A DNA stretch of 10,262 nt from Flavobacteriaceae bacterium (GTDB taxonomy: Bacteria; Bacteroidota; Bacteroidia; Flavobacteriales; Flavobacteriaceae). A program made the position numbers and the translations under genes. How positions within the stretch are numbered: position 1 is the stretch's first letter; each line of letters starts with the position of its first letter. Positions 1-7,073 of the stretch are shown here, piece by piece. Location of the stretch: positions 1-10,262 of the forward strand of contig JAQWON010000050.1 in the NCBI GenBank assembly GCA_029245825.1, written 5' to 3'. The notes under the pieces were generated by a model. It did not search any database, was not told the origin of the DNA, and worked only from the letters and a program-made list of their open reading frames with translations.

Positions 1-2
1 TG

Positions 3-1304
3 AAGTTAATTCAAAATAATAATGGGGAAAAAGGGTCGAATAGATACATAATAAGCAATTGCCAATCAACCCAGAATATTCTAGAATTATTTGCTTTGAT
101 AAGAATTTGTAATTGGGAAAAACCAACAATTGATATAATTCCATTATTTGAAAAAATTAATGATTTAGAAGCTTGTGGTAAAATCATGAAATTACTCTAT
201 GAAAACCCAGAATATAAAAAGCATCTTGGGCGAAGAGGGGACAAGCAGATTGTAATGCTTGGGTTTTCTGACGGCACTAAAGACGGAGGATACTTCATGG
301 CAAATTGGAGTATATACAGAGCTAAAAAAGCATTAACTAAATTATCTGACAAGTTTGGTTTAAAAATTGCCTTTTTTGATGGCAGAGGAGGGCCTCCAGC
401 AAGAGGTGGCGGAAATACTCATGAATTCTATGCCTCTCTAGACAACAAGATAAAAGCTGATGACATTCAACTTACTATTCAAGGACAAACAATTAGTTCA
501 AATTTTGGAACAAACGAATCTTGTCAATTTAATTTAGAGCAACTTTTAAGTTCTGGTGTTGAGAATCAGATTTTTAAAACCGATAAAAATAATTTGAGCG
601 CAAAGGATATAGAGACACTTGATTCATTAGCTCAAAAAAGCTATGAAAAGTATAATCAATTTAAATCTCACCCAAAATTTATTCCATATTTAGAAAAAAT
701 GACTACCCTTTATTTTTACTCAAAAGCAAACATTGGAAGCAGACCTTCTAAAAGAGCTAATACAAAAAAATTAAATTTTGATGATTTGAGAGCTATACCA
801 TTTGTCGGCAGCTGGAGTCAGTCAAAACAAAATGTACCTGGCTTTTTTGGTGTTGGAAGCGCTTTAAAATCATTTGAAAAAAATGACGATTTTAAATCAG
901 TTACTGGACTGTATAAAAGATCTTCTTTTTTCAGGACGCTTATCAGTAACAGTATGATGAGTCTTACAAAATCATTTTTTGAACTAACTTCTTATATGAA
1001 AACTGACAAAGAGTTTGGTGATTTTTGGAAGATAATAAACAAAGAATATATGCTTTCAAAGAAAATGATTGTGAAACTAACTGGCTTTTCTAATTTAATG
1101 GAAAATGAAAAGGCTGGAAGAAGCTCAATTCAAATAAGAGAAGAAATAGTTCAGCCTCTTGTCACTATTCAGCAATATGCGCTCATAAAAATTAGAGAAA
1201 ATCAAACTAACTCTAATTTCGATAAAAAGAAACTTGAGGTTTTTAAAAGGGTTGTTACGCGTTCTTTGTTTGGGAATATTAATGCAAGTAGAAACTCCGC
1301 CTAA
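3..1304 (+). CDS. ppc: Phosphoenolpyruvate carboxylase, C-terminal part (5' end outside window)
   Basis: Cytosolic enzyme that carboxylates PEP with bicarbonate to oxaloacetate, replenishing the TCA cycle. The frame is open from base 3 and already reads as family sequence before the first possible start (a TTG at 96), including RYIIS at bases 42-56. The gene is therefore truncated by the window edge and does not start at 96. The visible 433 residues are roughly the C-terminal half of a family usually 850-930 residues long. Motifs in order: DIIPLFE, the SDGTKDGG lysine loop, the arginine-rich FDGRGGPPARGGG loop (378-416), the QGQTISSNFG segment, and a C-terminal tail ending S-R-N-S-A, which aligns with the M-R-N-T-G end of E. 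coli PEPC, including the Asn used in aspartate feedback binding. An Asp stands where E. coli has His579 just before GRGG. I recall this from Bacteroidota homologues, so it is probably a clade trait. The stop codon overlaps that of convergent aroB. Confidence 0.96.
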   Translation, partial: KLIQNNNGEKGSNRYIISNCQSTQNILELFALIRICNWEKPTIDIIPLFEKINDLEACGKIMKLLYENPEYKKHLGRRGDKQIVMLGFSDGTKDGGYFMANWSIYRAKKALTKLSDKFGLKIAFFDGRGGPPARGGGNTHEFYASLDNKIKADDIQLTIQGQTISSNFGTNESCQFNLEQLLSSGVENQIFKTDKNNLSAKDIETLDSLAQKSYEKYNQFKSHPKFIPYLEKMTTLYFYSKANIGSRPSKRANTKKLNFDDLRAIPFVGSWSQSKQNVPGFFGVGSALKSFEKNDDFKSVTGLYKRSSFFRTLISNSMMSLTKSFFELTSYMKTDKEFGDFWKIINKEYMLSKKMIVKLTGFSNLMENEKAGRSSIQIREEIVQPLVTIQQYALIKIRENQTNSNFDKKKLEVFKRVVTRSLFGNINASRNSA

Positions 1305-2386
1305 GGTGCTTTATACATGTCAAAAGCTGATCGGATTATCTTTGACGAAACTGTATTATCAATATTAGCTTTGCCAATTTCAGCAAGCAATGTGAACCTA
1401 TTCATTCCTTTTATATTTTTTTTGTCATACTTAACTAAGTCAATTATTGCAGTAATCTCTTGTTTTGAAAATTTAATTTTATCAAATATTTTGTTAATAG
1501 AATTTGAAATATAATTAGCCTCTTTTAATGACAGTCCATTAATTTTAGTTGAAATAAAGGATTCTAGAATCATGCCGGCTGCAACAGCTTCGCCATGCAG
1601 TATTTTTTTTTCATTTGCTTGATTTAAAAAATATGATTCAATAGCATGGCCTAAGGTATGTCCGAAATTTAAAAGTTTTCTTTCCCCAAGTTCCTTAGGG
1701 TCTTTTCTTACTATATTATTTTTAATAACTATAGATTGATATATATACTTTTCAATCAATATTCGGTCAGTCAAAAAATTATAACTTATTAATTTTTCAA
1801 AATATTTCTTATTCTTTATTAATCCATGTTTTATCATTTCTGCATAACCGCTAATAAACTGCTTGTCAGAAAGTGATTTTAAAAAATGAGAATCTATCAA
1901 AACAAGATCAGGGTTAGCTATTGTTCCTATTTGATTCTTTAAATTATCCATATCTATACCTAATTTTCCACCTATAGAGGCATCAACCATTGAAAGTAGG
2001 GTAGTAGGGACATTAACAAAATCAATACCTCGCATATAGGTTGCAGCAACAAAACCTCCTAGATCTGTAATTACGCCTCCGCCTAAATTAATTAGAAGAG
2101 ATTTCCTGTCTGCTCCATTTTTAGACAAATGTCTCCAGACAAAATCACAAGTGCTAAGATTCTTTTTTTCCTCGCCAGGATCAACTTCAATAATGTTGAA
2201 TTCTTTTGGAGCTTTAAACTTATTAAGAAAATATTTAAGACATAAGTCTCTAGAATTCAAATCAACTAAAATAAATATTGAAGAATATCCCTTGATTTTA
2301 ATGAGGGCGTTTAAAGAATTAAAAGCTTTTTCAGAGAACTCAACTAAATATCCATTTGCATCTATTGTGTTAGAATTTTCTATCAT
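1301..2386 (-). CDS. aroB: 3-dehydroquinate synthase
   Basis: Second enzyme of the shikimate pathway; it converts DAHP to 3-dehydroquinate using NAD+ and a divalent metal (normally zinc) in the cytosol. The 361-residue length is typical. Visible motifs are the NAD-binding glycine stretch NLGGGVITDLGGF (residues 100-112), PTTLLSMVDASIGGK (127-141), the metal ligand Glu183 in GYAEMIKHG, His243 and His247 in FGHTLGHAIE, and His264 in LHGEAV. Glu183, His243 and His264 match the three metal ligands known from the fungal and bacterial enzymes. K-L-G replaces the more common K-T-G after the DASIGG turn; I do not regard this as inactivating. The ATG at 2386 lies four bases downstream of a TAnnTTTG-like element with no Shine-Dalgarno sequence. 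The gene is divergent from the proline dehydrogenase gene and ends inside the stop codon of ppc. Confidence 0.97.
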   Translation of the reverse strand: MIENSNTIDANGYLVEFSEKAFNSLNALIKIKGYSSIFILVDLNSRDLCLKYFLNKFKAPKEFNIIEVDPGEEKKNLSTCDFVWRHLSKNGADRKSLLINLGGGVITDLGGFVAATYMRGIDFVNVPTTLLSMVDASIGGKLGIDMDNLKNQIGTIANPDLVLIDSHFLKSLSDKQFISGYAEMIKHGLIKNKKYFEKLISYNFLTDRILIEKYIYQSIVIKNNIVRKDPKELGERKLLNFGHTLGHAIESYFLNQANEKKILHGEAVAAGMILESFISTKINGLSLKEANYISNSINKIFDKIKFSKQEITAIIDLVKYDKKNIKGMNRFTLLAEIGKANIDNTVSSKIIRSAFDMYKAP

Positions 2387-2390
2387 TTTT

Positions 2391-2398
2391 CAAAAATA
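2391..2398 (-). promoter_or_regulatory. Possible -7 element (TATTTTTG) directly before aroB
   Basis: Reading leftward, TATTTTTG matches the Bacteroidota -7 consensus TAnnTTTG exactly and is followed by only four bases (AAAA) before the aroB ATG. I see no TTG at the usual distance upstream for a -33 element. If used, transcription would start at or next to the ATG, giving a leaderless or nearly leaderless mRNA. A short AT-rich match in an AT-rich spacer can arise by chance. Confidence 0.35.
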
Positions 2399-2453
2399 AT
2401 ATATTAAGGCAACATGAGTGTCATTGGATAATATATTCTGAAATTAATTGAGG

Positions 2454-2461
2454 TATATTTG
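2454..2461 (+). promoter_or_regulatory. Possible -7 element (TATATTTG) for the proline dehydrogenase gene
   Basis: TATATTTG is an exact match to the Bacteroidota -7 consensus TAnnTTTG and ends 17 bases before the GTG start at 2479, which would give a leader of roughly ten bases. The nearest upstream TTG (2424-2426) is 27 bases away, longer than the usual spacing of about 19-21, so no convincing -33 element accompanies it. Confidence 0.45.
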
Positions 2462-2478
2462 AAGAAATAAATTAAAAG

Positions 2479-3642
2479 GTGATATTTGAAAACACAAAGA
2501 CTGCTTTTTCAATCAAAAAGAATTCAGATCTTTTAAAATCAAAATTTATTTATAAAATTCTTTCATCTCCTAGTCTGTCTAAACTGGGGACAAGCTTAAT
2601 AAAATTTGCAATTAAAATTAGGTTTCCGATTAAAAGAATAGTCAAAACCACTCTTTTCAATCATTTCTGCGCTGGAGAGAACCATAAAGAATCTTTAAGA
2701 ACAGTAAGGAAACTTGGTGACAATAATATATTTTCTGTCTTAGATTATTCTGTCGAGGGAGGGTCAAAAGAAGAGTCTTTTGAAAAGTTTTTATCTAAAA
2801 AAATGAAAACCATTGATTTCTCTAATAAAAATGAATATATGCCTTTTGTCGTGTTCAAACCTTCTTGCTTTGGCAGATCTTTGCTGTTTATGAAATTAAG
2901 TAATGGGGATATTCTCTTGGACAAAGAAAAGGATGAGTGGGAAAAAGTAAAAAATAGATTTGAAACAGTAATTTCACATGCGATTAATTCAAAAGTAAAA
3001 GTAATGGTTGACGCAGAAGAAAGTTGGACACAAAAAATAATTGATTATTTGATGGAGTACCTTATGAAAAAGTATAATCAAAAGGAGGCTTGGGTGTTTA
3101 CAACTCTTCAAATGTACAGAAAAGACAGGTTGAGTTATTTAGAAAAACTGATTAGAAAATGCAAAAAGGAAAATTTTAAATTAGGAATTAAACTTGTTCG
3201 CGGAGCTTATTTAGAGGCTGAGAATTTGCGTGCGCAAAAGATGAATTATACTTCCCCAATATGTGTCAACAAAAGTGAAACTGATAAAAATTTTGATGCA
3301 GCCATCTCAATTATACTTAAGAATCTTAAAAAGATATTACTTTTCATTGGCACTCATAATGAAAGGAGCATTAATAGTATAATTTATTGGATGAGACAAA
3401 ATAAAATTCCTAAAAATCATCCCAATATATGGTTTGCTCAACTATTTGGCATGGGTGATCATATTACTTTTAATTTGGCAAAAAGAAAATTCCGTGCGGT
3501 TAAGTATATTCCTTTTGGCCCTTTTCAAGAAGTTTTACCATATTTAATTAGGCGGGCAGAAGAGAATAGCTCAGTAGACTCAAACTCTAAACGAGAATTA
3601 GAATTAATTAATGCAGAAATAGAAAGAAGAAGGGTTAATTAA
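2479..3642 (+). CDS. Proline dehydrogenase (single-domain, FAD-dependent)
   Basis: Oxidises L-proline to pyrroline-5-carboxylate with FAD, usually passing electrons to the quinone pool; the product goes on to glutamate. The 387 residues contain only the proline dehydrogenase barrel, with no fused P5C dehydrogenase as in PutA. The sequence fits the Bacteroidota form: an N-terminal segment with FNHFCAGE (60-67), VLDYSVEGG (87-95), VFKPSCFGR (125-133), VDAEESW (177-183), TLQMYRKDRL (209-218), VRGAYLEAE (240-248), GTHNERS (291-297), GMGDHITFNLA (324-334), and the substrate-binding YLIRRAEENSSV (355-366) with its paired arginines. The start is GTG at 2479: an in-frame TAA at 2473-2475 excludes anything further upstream, and no alternative start precedes the conserved region. 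A P5C dehydrogenase must be encoded elsewhere. The last codons lie in the TTAATTAA palindrome shared with the convergent gene. Confidence 0.95.
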   Translation: MIFENTKTAFSIKKNSDLLKSKFIYKILSSPSLSKLGTSLIKFAIKIRFPIKRIVKTTLFNHFCAGENHKESLRTVRKLGDNNIFSVLDYSVEGGSKEESFEKFLSKKMKTIDFSNKNEYMPFVVFKPSCFGRSLLFMKLSNGDILLDKEKDEWEKVKNRFETVISHAINSKVKVMVDAEESWTQKIIDYLMEYLMKKYNQKEAWVFTTLQMYRKDRLSYLEKLIRKCKKENFKLGIKLVRGAYLEAENLRAQKMNYTSPICVNKSETDKNFDAAISIILKNLKKILLFIGTHNERSINSIIYWMRQNKIPKNHPNIWFAQLFGMGDHITFNLAKRKFRAVKYIPFGPFQEVLPYLIRRAEENSSVDSNSKRELELINAEIERRRVN

Positions 3643-4000
3643 TATTATTAAATTCAAGTATTATTACTTTTTTCTTACAATTTTCAAGCTTAAGATTCTT
3701 TTTCAGTCCATTTTCATAGCCTGACAGAGTATATATTTTACAGCTATCAACTTTAGTGTTGCTCTGACTAAAATTAACTTTTGCAGATTTAATAAATTCT
3801 ATAAATCTGGTTGAGTCAATAAAATTATTCCCATCAATATTAAAATTATGCACTAATTTTTTTTTCAAAATATCTGCAATTACTCTATCATTTGGCGAAT
3901 AATTACAGGTTGTTTTCTTTCCAGAAAAAATAAATGATAATATAATAGCTCCAATAAAAAAACCAAAAGAATAATAAACCAAACGTTTAAGAAAGCTCAT
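3635..4000 (-). CDS. Small single-span membrane protein of unknown function
   Basis: A 121-residue protein that I cannot identify with certainty. A basic N-terminus (K5, R6) leads into one hydrophobic segment, about residues 8-26, probably a membrane anchor. A soluble basic tail with cysteines at 32, 87 and 108 follows. The first cysteine is not in a lipobox, so this is not a lipoprotein. The pattern of a short anchor, then G-K-K, a cysteine and N-D-R-V, resembles small conserved Bacteroidota proteins that I loosely recall as DUF4258-type; this is a memory-based guess. It starts seven bases after the tsaE stop and is very likely the last gene of the porX-tsaE transcription unit. An ATG at 4000 in tight spacing, an open frame throughout and base composition like its neighbours support a real gene. 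Its 3' end overlaps the proline dehydrogenase gene by eight bases. Confidence 0.8.
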   Translation of the reverse strand: MSFLKRLVYYSFGFFIGAIILSFIFSGKKTTCNYSPNDRVIADILKKKLVHNFNIDGNNFIDSTRFIEFIKSAKVNFSQSNTKVDSCKIYTLSGYENGLKKNLKLENCKKKVIILEFNNIN

Positions 4001-4007
4001 GCTGATT

Positions 4008-4421
4008 TTAATTTAAAAACTCTATAACTCTTTTATCGCTGTTAGTTTTTTTAAAAATTTTAATCCTATGGTGGGAATATGAAATAATTTCATCAATTTT
4101 CCCAGGGTTTTCAATTAGACAATAGCTTTTATTATCAAAGTATTCATCTATTCCCGAATCAAAAATTTCATTTAAATTATTTATTCTATAAAGATCAATA
4201 TGATAAATCGTATTAAATTGCAAGCTTGAGTATTGGTTAACTATTGAAAAAGTTGGACTGTTTACAAAACTATTGACACCCAAGCTCTTGCAAATCTCCT
4301 TAATAAATGTAGTCTTTCCAACACCAAGATCTCCTTCAAACAATATAATTTTATGAGTTATCTTCTTTACTATTTTATTTGACATGGCTCTAATTTCTGA
4401 AAGATCAAACTCTAACCTCAT
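4008..4421 (-). CDS. tsaE: tRNA t6A modification ATPase TsaE
   Basis: P-loop ATPase that works with TsaB, TsaC and TsaD to make threonylcarbamoyladenosine at position 37 of ANN-decoding tRNAs in the cytosol. From the ATG at 4421 the protein has 137 residues, a normal length. It shows the Walker A motif GDLGVGKTT (30-38), the switch-like SPTFSIVNQY (55-64), HIDLYRI (74-80) with conserved Asp76, and CLIENP (101-106) with Glu104. Family members nearly always have E-W-P at 104-106; here the tryptophan is Asn. An in-frame TTG at 4427 would add only two residues; I prefer the ATG because it lies closer to the usual family start and still leaves seven bases after the porX stop. It sits between porX and the small membrane protein gene in one leftward unit. 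Confidence 0.95.
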   Translation of the reverse strand: MRLEFDLSEIRAMSNKIVKKITHKIILFEGDLGVGKTTFIKEICKSLGVNSFVNSPTFSIVNQYSSLQFNTIYHIDLYRINNLNEIFDSGIDEYFDNKSYCLIENPGKIDEIISYSHHRIKIFKKTNSDKRVIEFLN

Positions 4422-4428
4422 AATCAAT

Positions 4429-5973
4429 CTATTTTGGATTTAATATAGTTAATGGAACAATCATTTCTTCCATCGAAATACCTCCATGCTGAAAAGTGTT
4501 TTTATAGTGTAGGGCATATTGGTTGAAATTATTCTGATAAATAAAGTATTGATCGTTTTTTGCAAAAATATACTTTTCATTAGAAACTGGCAGTCCGTAA
4601 TTAACTGGGTCGTTTACAAGAAAAACTTCTTTTTGATTACAAGTTAAACTCTTTCCTTTTTTATATCTAAGATTGACATTTGTTTTTCTGTCGCCTATTA
4701 CTTTTTGAGGATTCAATACATTTATAGTTCCATGATCAGTAGTTATTATTAGTTTGTATTTTTTTTCCCTAGCTTTTTCAATCAGCTCAAGTAAAGGAGA
4801 GTTTTTAAACCAAGATAAAGTTATTGATCTAAAAGCTTTATCATCAGGCGCAAGTTCTTTTATTATATTCATCTCTGTTTTAGCATGAGAAAGAATATCA
4901 ACAAAATTATACACAACCGTAATTAAATCGCATTTTTTTTTGTTTCCAAAATCTTTAAGTAAGTTATGGGCGTCTTTGAGATTTAGAATTTTATGATAAT
5001 CAACGGAAATTTGAATATTTAATCTTTTAAGTTGTTTTTCTAAGAATTCTTTTTCGTGAAGATTCTTACCTCCTTCATCAGCCTCATCTACCCATAACTC
5101 TGGATGCATTTTTTGCATTTGATATGGTGTCAATCCAGAAAAAATAGAGTTTCTAGAATACTGAGTAGAAGTAGGGATTATACTGCAATAAAGAACCTCC
5201 TCTTGTTTTTGATAGTGATCTTCAATTAAACTAGATATTGCCATCCACTGGTCATACCTTAAGTTATCAATCAACAAAAAAAGAGTTCTCTCATTTTCCT
5301 TCAGAGTTGGAAAAACTTTCCTTCTTAGTAAATTATTAGAAAGTAAAGGTGAATCTGAGTCACTTAAAATCCAATTTTTGTAATTAGAGCTTATAAATCT
5401 TGCAAAAAGATGATTAGCTTCTTTTTTTTGAGTTTTGAAAATTTCCATCATCCCTTTATTATTGATTGATTCCAATTCAAATTCCCAGTAAAGTAAATTC
5501 ATGTAAAAATCTTGCCATTCTTTTATGGTTCTTATAGAAAGTAATCTTGTTGAGATATTTAAAAATTCTTTTTGGTAATTTCTAATTGTTCTCTCTGCAA
5601 TTAGATCTTTATGCTGAAAAAGCTTTTTAAGTGCACTTAGTATCTGATTAGGATTTACTGGCTTAATTAAGTAATCTGAAATTTTTGATCCAATTGCTTG
5701 CTCCATTAATTCTTCTTCTTCATTTTTAGTTATCATTAAAACAGGAATGTTTGGAAGTGAAATTTTAATTTCATTAAGAGTTTCAATGCCAGATAGCCCT
5801 GGCATATTTTCATCTAACATTATCACCTGAAATCTTTCTCGTTTTATTAATTCAAGTGCATCCTGGCCGCTATTGCAAGGAGTTAAGTCATAGCCTCTTT
5901 CTTCTAAAAAAAGAAAATGAGGCTTTAATAGCTCAACTTCGTCATCAACCCAAAGAATTCTTATAGAACCCAT
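4429..5973 (-). CDS. porX: PorX-type response regulator with PglZ phosphatase-superfamily domain
   Basis: Two-part signalling protein that in Bacteroidota controls the type IX secretion system, acting with the histidine kinase PorY and the sigma factor SigP. Residues 1-120 form a receiver domain with acidic pocket Asp10/Asp11, phospho-acceptor Asp54 in MLDENMPG, Thr82 and Lys104 in LIKP. A helical linker (about 120-225) follows, then a PglZ domain of the alkaline phosphatase superfamily: LLIDNLRYDQW with metal-ligand Asp236, a nucleophile region PTSTQYSR (267-274), VDILSH (358-363), TTDHG (411-415) and QHGG (495-498). These are the expected metal and catalytic positions, so the domain looks active; family members have been reported to cleave oligonucleotides. 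The 514-residue length is normal. The ATG at 5973 begins directly before the receiver fold. The gene heads a leftward unit with tsaE and is divergent from lpxD. No DNA-binding domain is present. Confidence 0.96.
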   Translation of the reverse strand: MGSIRILWVDDEVELLKPHFLFLEERGYDLTPCNSGQDALELIKRERFQVIMLDENMPGLSGIETLNEIKISLPNIPVLMITKNEEEELMEQAIGSKISDYLIKPVNPNQILSALKKLFQHKDLIAERTIRNYQKEFLNISTRLLSIRTIKEWQDFYMNLLYWEFELESINNKGMMEIFKTQKKEANHLFARFISSNYKNWILSDSDSPLLSNNLLRRKVFPTLKENERTLFLLIDNLRYDQWMAISSLIEDHYQKQEEVLYCSIIPTSTQYSRNSIFSGLTPYQMQKMHPELWVDEADEGGKNLHEKEFLEKQLKRLNIQISVDYHKILNLKDAHNLLKDFGNKKKCDLITVVYNFVDILSHAKTEMNIIKELAPDDKAFRSITLSWFKNSPLLELIEKAREKKYKLIITTDHGTINVLNPQKVIGDRKTNVNLRYKKGKSLTCNQKEVFLVNDPVNYGLPVSNEKYIFAKNDQYFIYQNNFNQYALHYKNTFQHGGISMEEMIVPLTILNPK

Positions 5974-6038
5974 AAAGCAAAAGAAAATAGTAATTTAATT
6001 GCTCTAAAATAAACATTTAACTTCTAACTTATATTTTA

Positions 6039-6046
6039 TATTTTTG
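6039..6046 (+). promoter_or_regulatory. Possible -7 element (TATTTTTG) directly before lpxD
   Basis: TATTTTTG fits the Bacteroidota TAnnTTTG consensus exactly and is followed by four bases (CATC) and then the lpxD ATG, the same geometry as at aroB. No TTG lies at the usual -33 spacing. If active, it would start transcription at or next to the ATG and drive the lpxD-lpxC/fabZ-lpxA-efp cluster. I saw no exact match for porX on the opposite strand of this 77-base spacer. Confidence 0.4.
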
Positions 6047-6050
6047 CATC

Positions 6051-7073
6051 ATGAAATTTACTGCTCAACAAATTGCTGTAAAAATTCATGGTGAAATTGA
6101 GGGTAACCCAAAAGCTGAAATTTTTGAATTAGCAAAAATTGAAAATGCAAAGAAAGGTTCGCTAACTTTTCTATCAAACCCAAAATATACACCGTATATA
6201 TACAAGACTAAGGCATCTGCAATTATTGTTGATAAAAACTTAGTCCTTGAAGACAATCTTGAATCTACGTTAATTAGAGTCAATGACCCCTATGAGTCAT
6301 TTTCTACTTTGCTTGATTATTATAAAAAAGTGACTGTTGAAAGAACTGGAGTTTCTAGTTCTGCTGAGATTCACGAATCTGTAAAGATATATTCAAACAG
6401 TTATATTGGATCAATGACTTTAATTGAAAAAGATTCTAAAATTTCAAAAAATGTAAAAATCTTTCCTCATGTATATATTGGTCCAAATGTAAATATAGGG
6501 GAGGGTGCTATAATTTTTGCTGGTGCTAAAATTATGGAAGATACTGTTATTGGAAAAAACTGTGTTATACATAGTGGAGCAGTGATTGGTTCTGATGGTT
6601 TTGGTTTTGCTCCACAAGAGAATGGCGCTTATAAAAAAATACCCCATACCGGTAGAGTCATATTGGGAGAAAATGTTGATGTTGGAGCTAATTCAACGAT
6701 TGATAAAGCTACCTTGGGTGATACTCTTATCGGAGACGGAGTTAAGCTTGATAATCAAATACAAATTGCTCATAATGTTGAAATTGGATCAAACACTGTG
6801 ATAGCTGGTCAAACAGGAATTGCAGGTTCTGCAAAAATTGGAAAAAACTGTGTGATTGGCGGTCAAGTAGGAATAGTTGGCCATATAACAATAGGGGATA
6901 ATGTTAAAGTCCAGGGTCAGTCAGGTATAATTAGTGATGTTGAAAATAATTCTATTATTCAAGGGACACCTGCGTTTTCATATAATTCTTATAATAAATC
7001 TTATGTCCATTTTAAAAATCTTCCAGAAATCATAAAAAAAATTGACTCCATTGAAAAGAAAAATAAAAAATGA
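6051..7073 (+). CDS. lpxD: UDP-3-O-acyl-glucosamine N-acyltransferase
   Basis: Third step of lipid A synthesis: transfers a 3-hydroxyacyl chain from ACP to the 2-amino group of UDP-3-O-acyl-glucosamine, forming UDP-2,3-diacylglucosamine at the cytosolic side of the inner membrane. The 340 residues match the family. An N-terminal uridine-binding domain (about 1-100, with GSLTFLSNPKY at 36-46) is followed by a left-handed beta-helix of hexapeptide repeats (about 105-305) and a C-terminal basic helix (about 320-340). The catalytic His241 lies in QIAHNVEIG and aligns with E. coli His239; GSDGFGFAP (180-188) and the HTGRV segment (199-203) are also conserved. The ATG at 6051 is the first start in a frame whose N-terminus aligns with the family. 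Its TGA overlaps the ATG of lpxC/fabZ in ATGA, suggesting translational coupling. It is the first gene of a four-gene rightward cluster. Confidence 0.97.
   Translation: MKFTAQQIAVKIHGEIEGNPKAEIFELAKIENAKKGSLTFLSNPKYTPYIYKTKASAIIVDKNLVLEDNLESTLIRVNDPYESFSTLLDYYKKVTVERTGVSSSAEIHESVKIYSNSYIGSMTLIEKDSKISKNVKIFPHVYIGPNVNIGEGAIIFAGAKIMEDTVIGKNCVIHSGAVIGSDGFGFAPQENGAYKKIPHTGRVILGENVDVGANSTIDKATLGDTLIGDGVKLDNQIQIAHNVEIGSNTVIAGQTGIAGSAKIGKNCVIGGQVGIVGHITIGDNVKVQGQSGIISDVENNSIIQGTPAFSYNSYNKSYVHFKNLPEIIKKIDSIEKKNKK

Noticed and set aside
96..98. TTG as the start of the PEP carboxylase gene
   Set aside because: Family sequence continues upstream in the same frame to base 3 with no stop, so this is an internal Leu codon of a gene cut by the window edge.
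1317..1514. Open frame on the plus strand inside aroB
   Set aside because: It lies antisense to a complete, well-conserved gene and its translation shows no family motifs.
2151..2399. Open frame on the plus strand over the aroB 5' end
   Set aside because: Antisense shadow of aroB; its translation is low-complexity and motif-free.
4422..4427. TTG start for tsaE two codons before the ATG
   Set aside because: ATG at 4421 is in frame, better supported as a start codon and loses no conserved residue.
6444..6801. Overlapping open frames on both strands inside lpxD
   Set aside because: They are out of frame with, or antisense to, the lpxD beta-helix, and their apparent openness comes from AT-rich repeated codons.
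6549..6853. A 17-base direct repeat (ATTGGAAAAAACTGTGT) at 6549-6565 and 6837-6853
   Set aside because: Both copies encode I-G-K-N-C-V in lpxD beta-helix coils, 288 bases or sixteen hexapeptides apart; a related copy occurs in lpxA. It reflects protein repeats and codon bias, not a DNA element.
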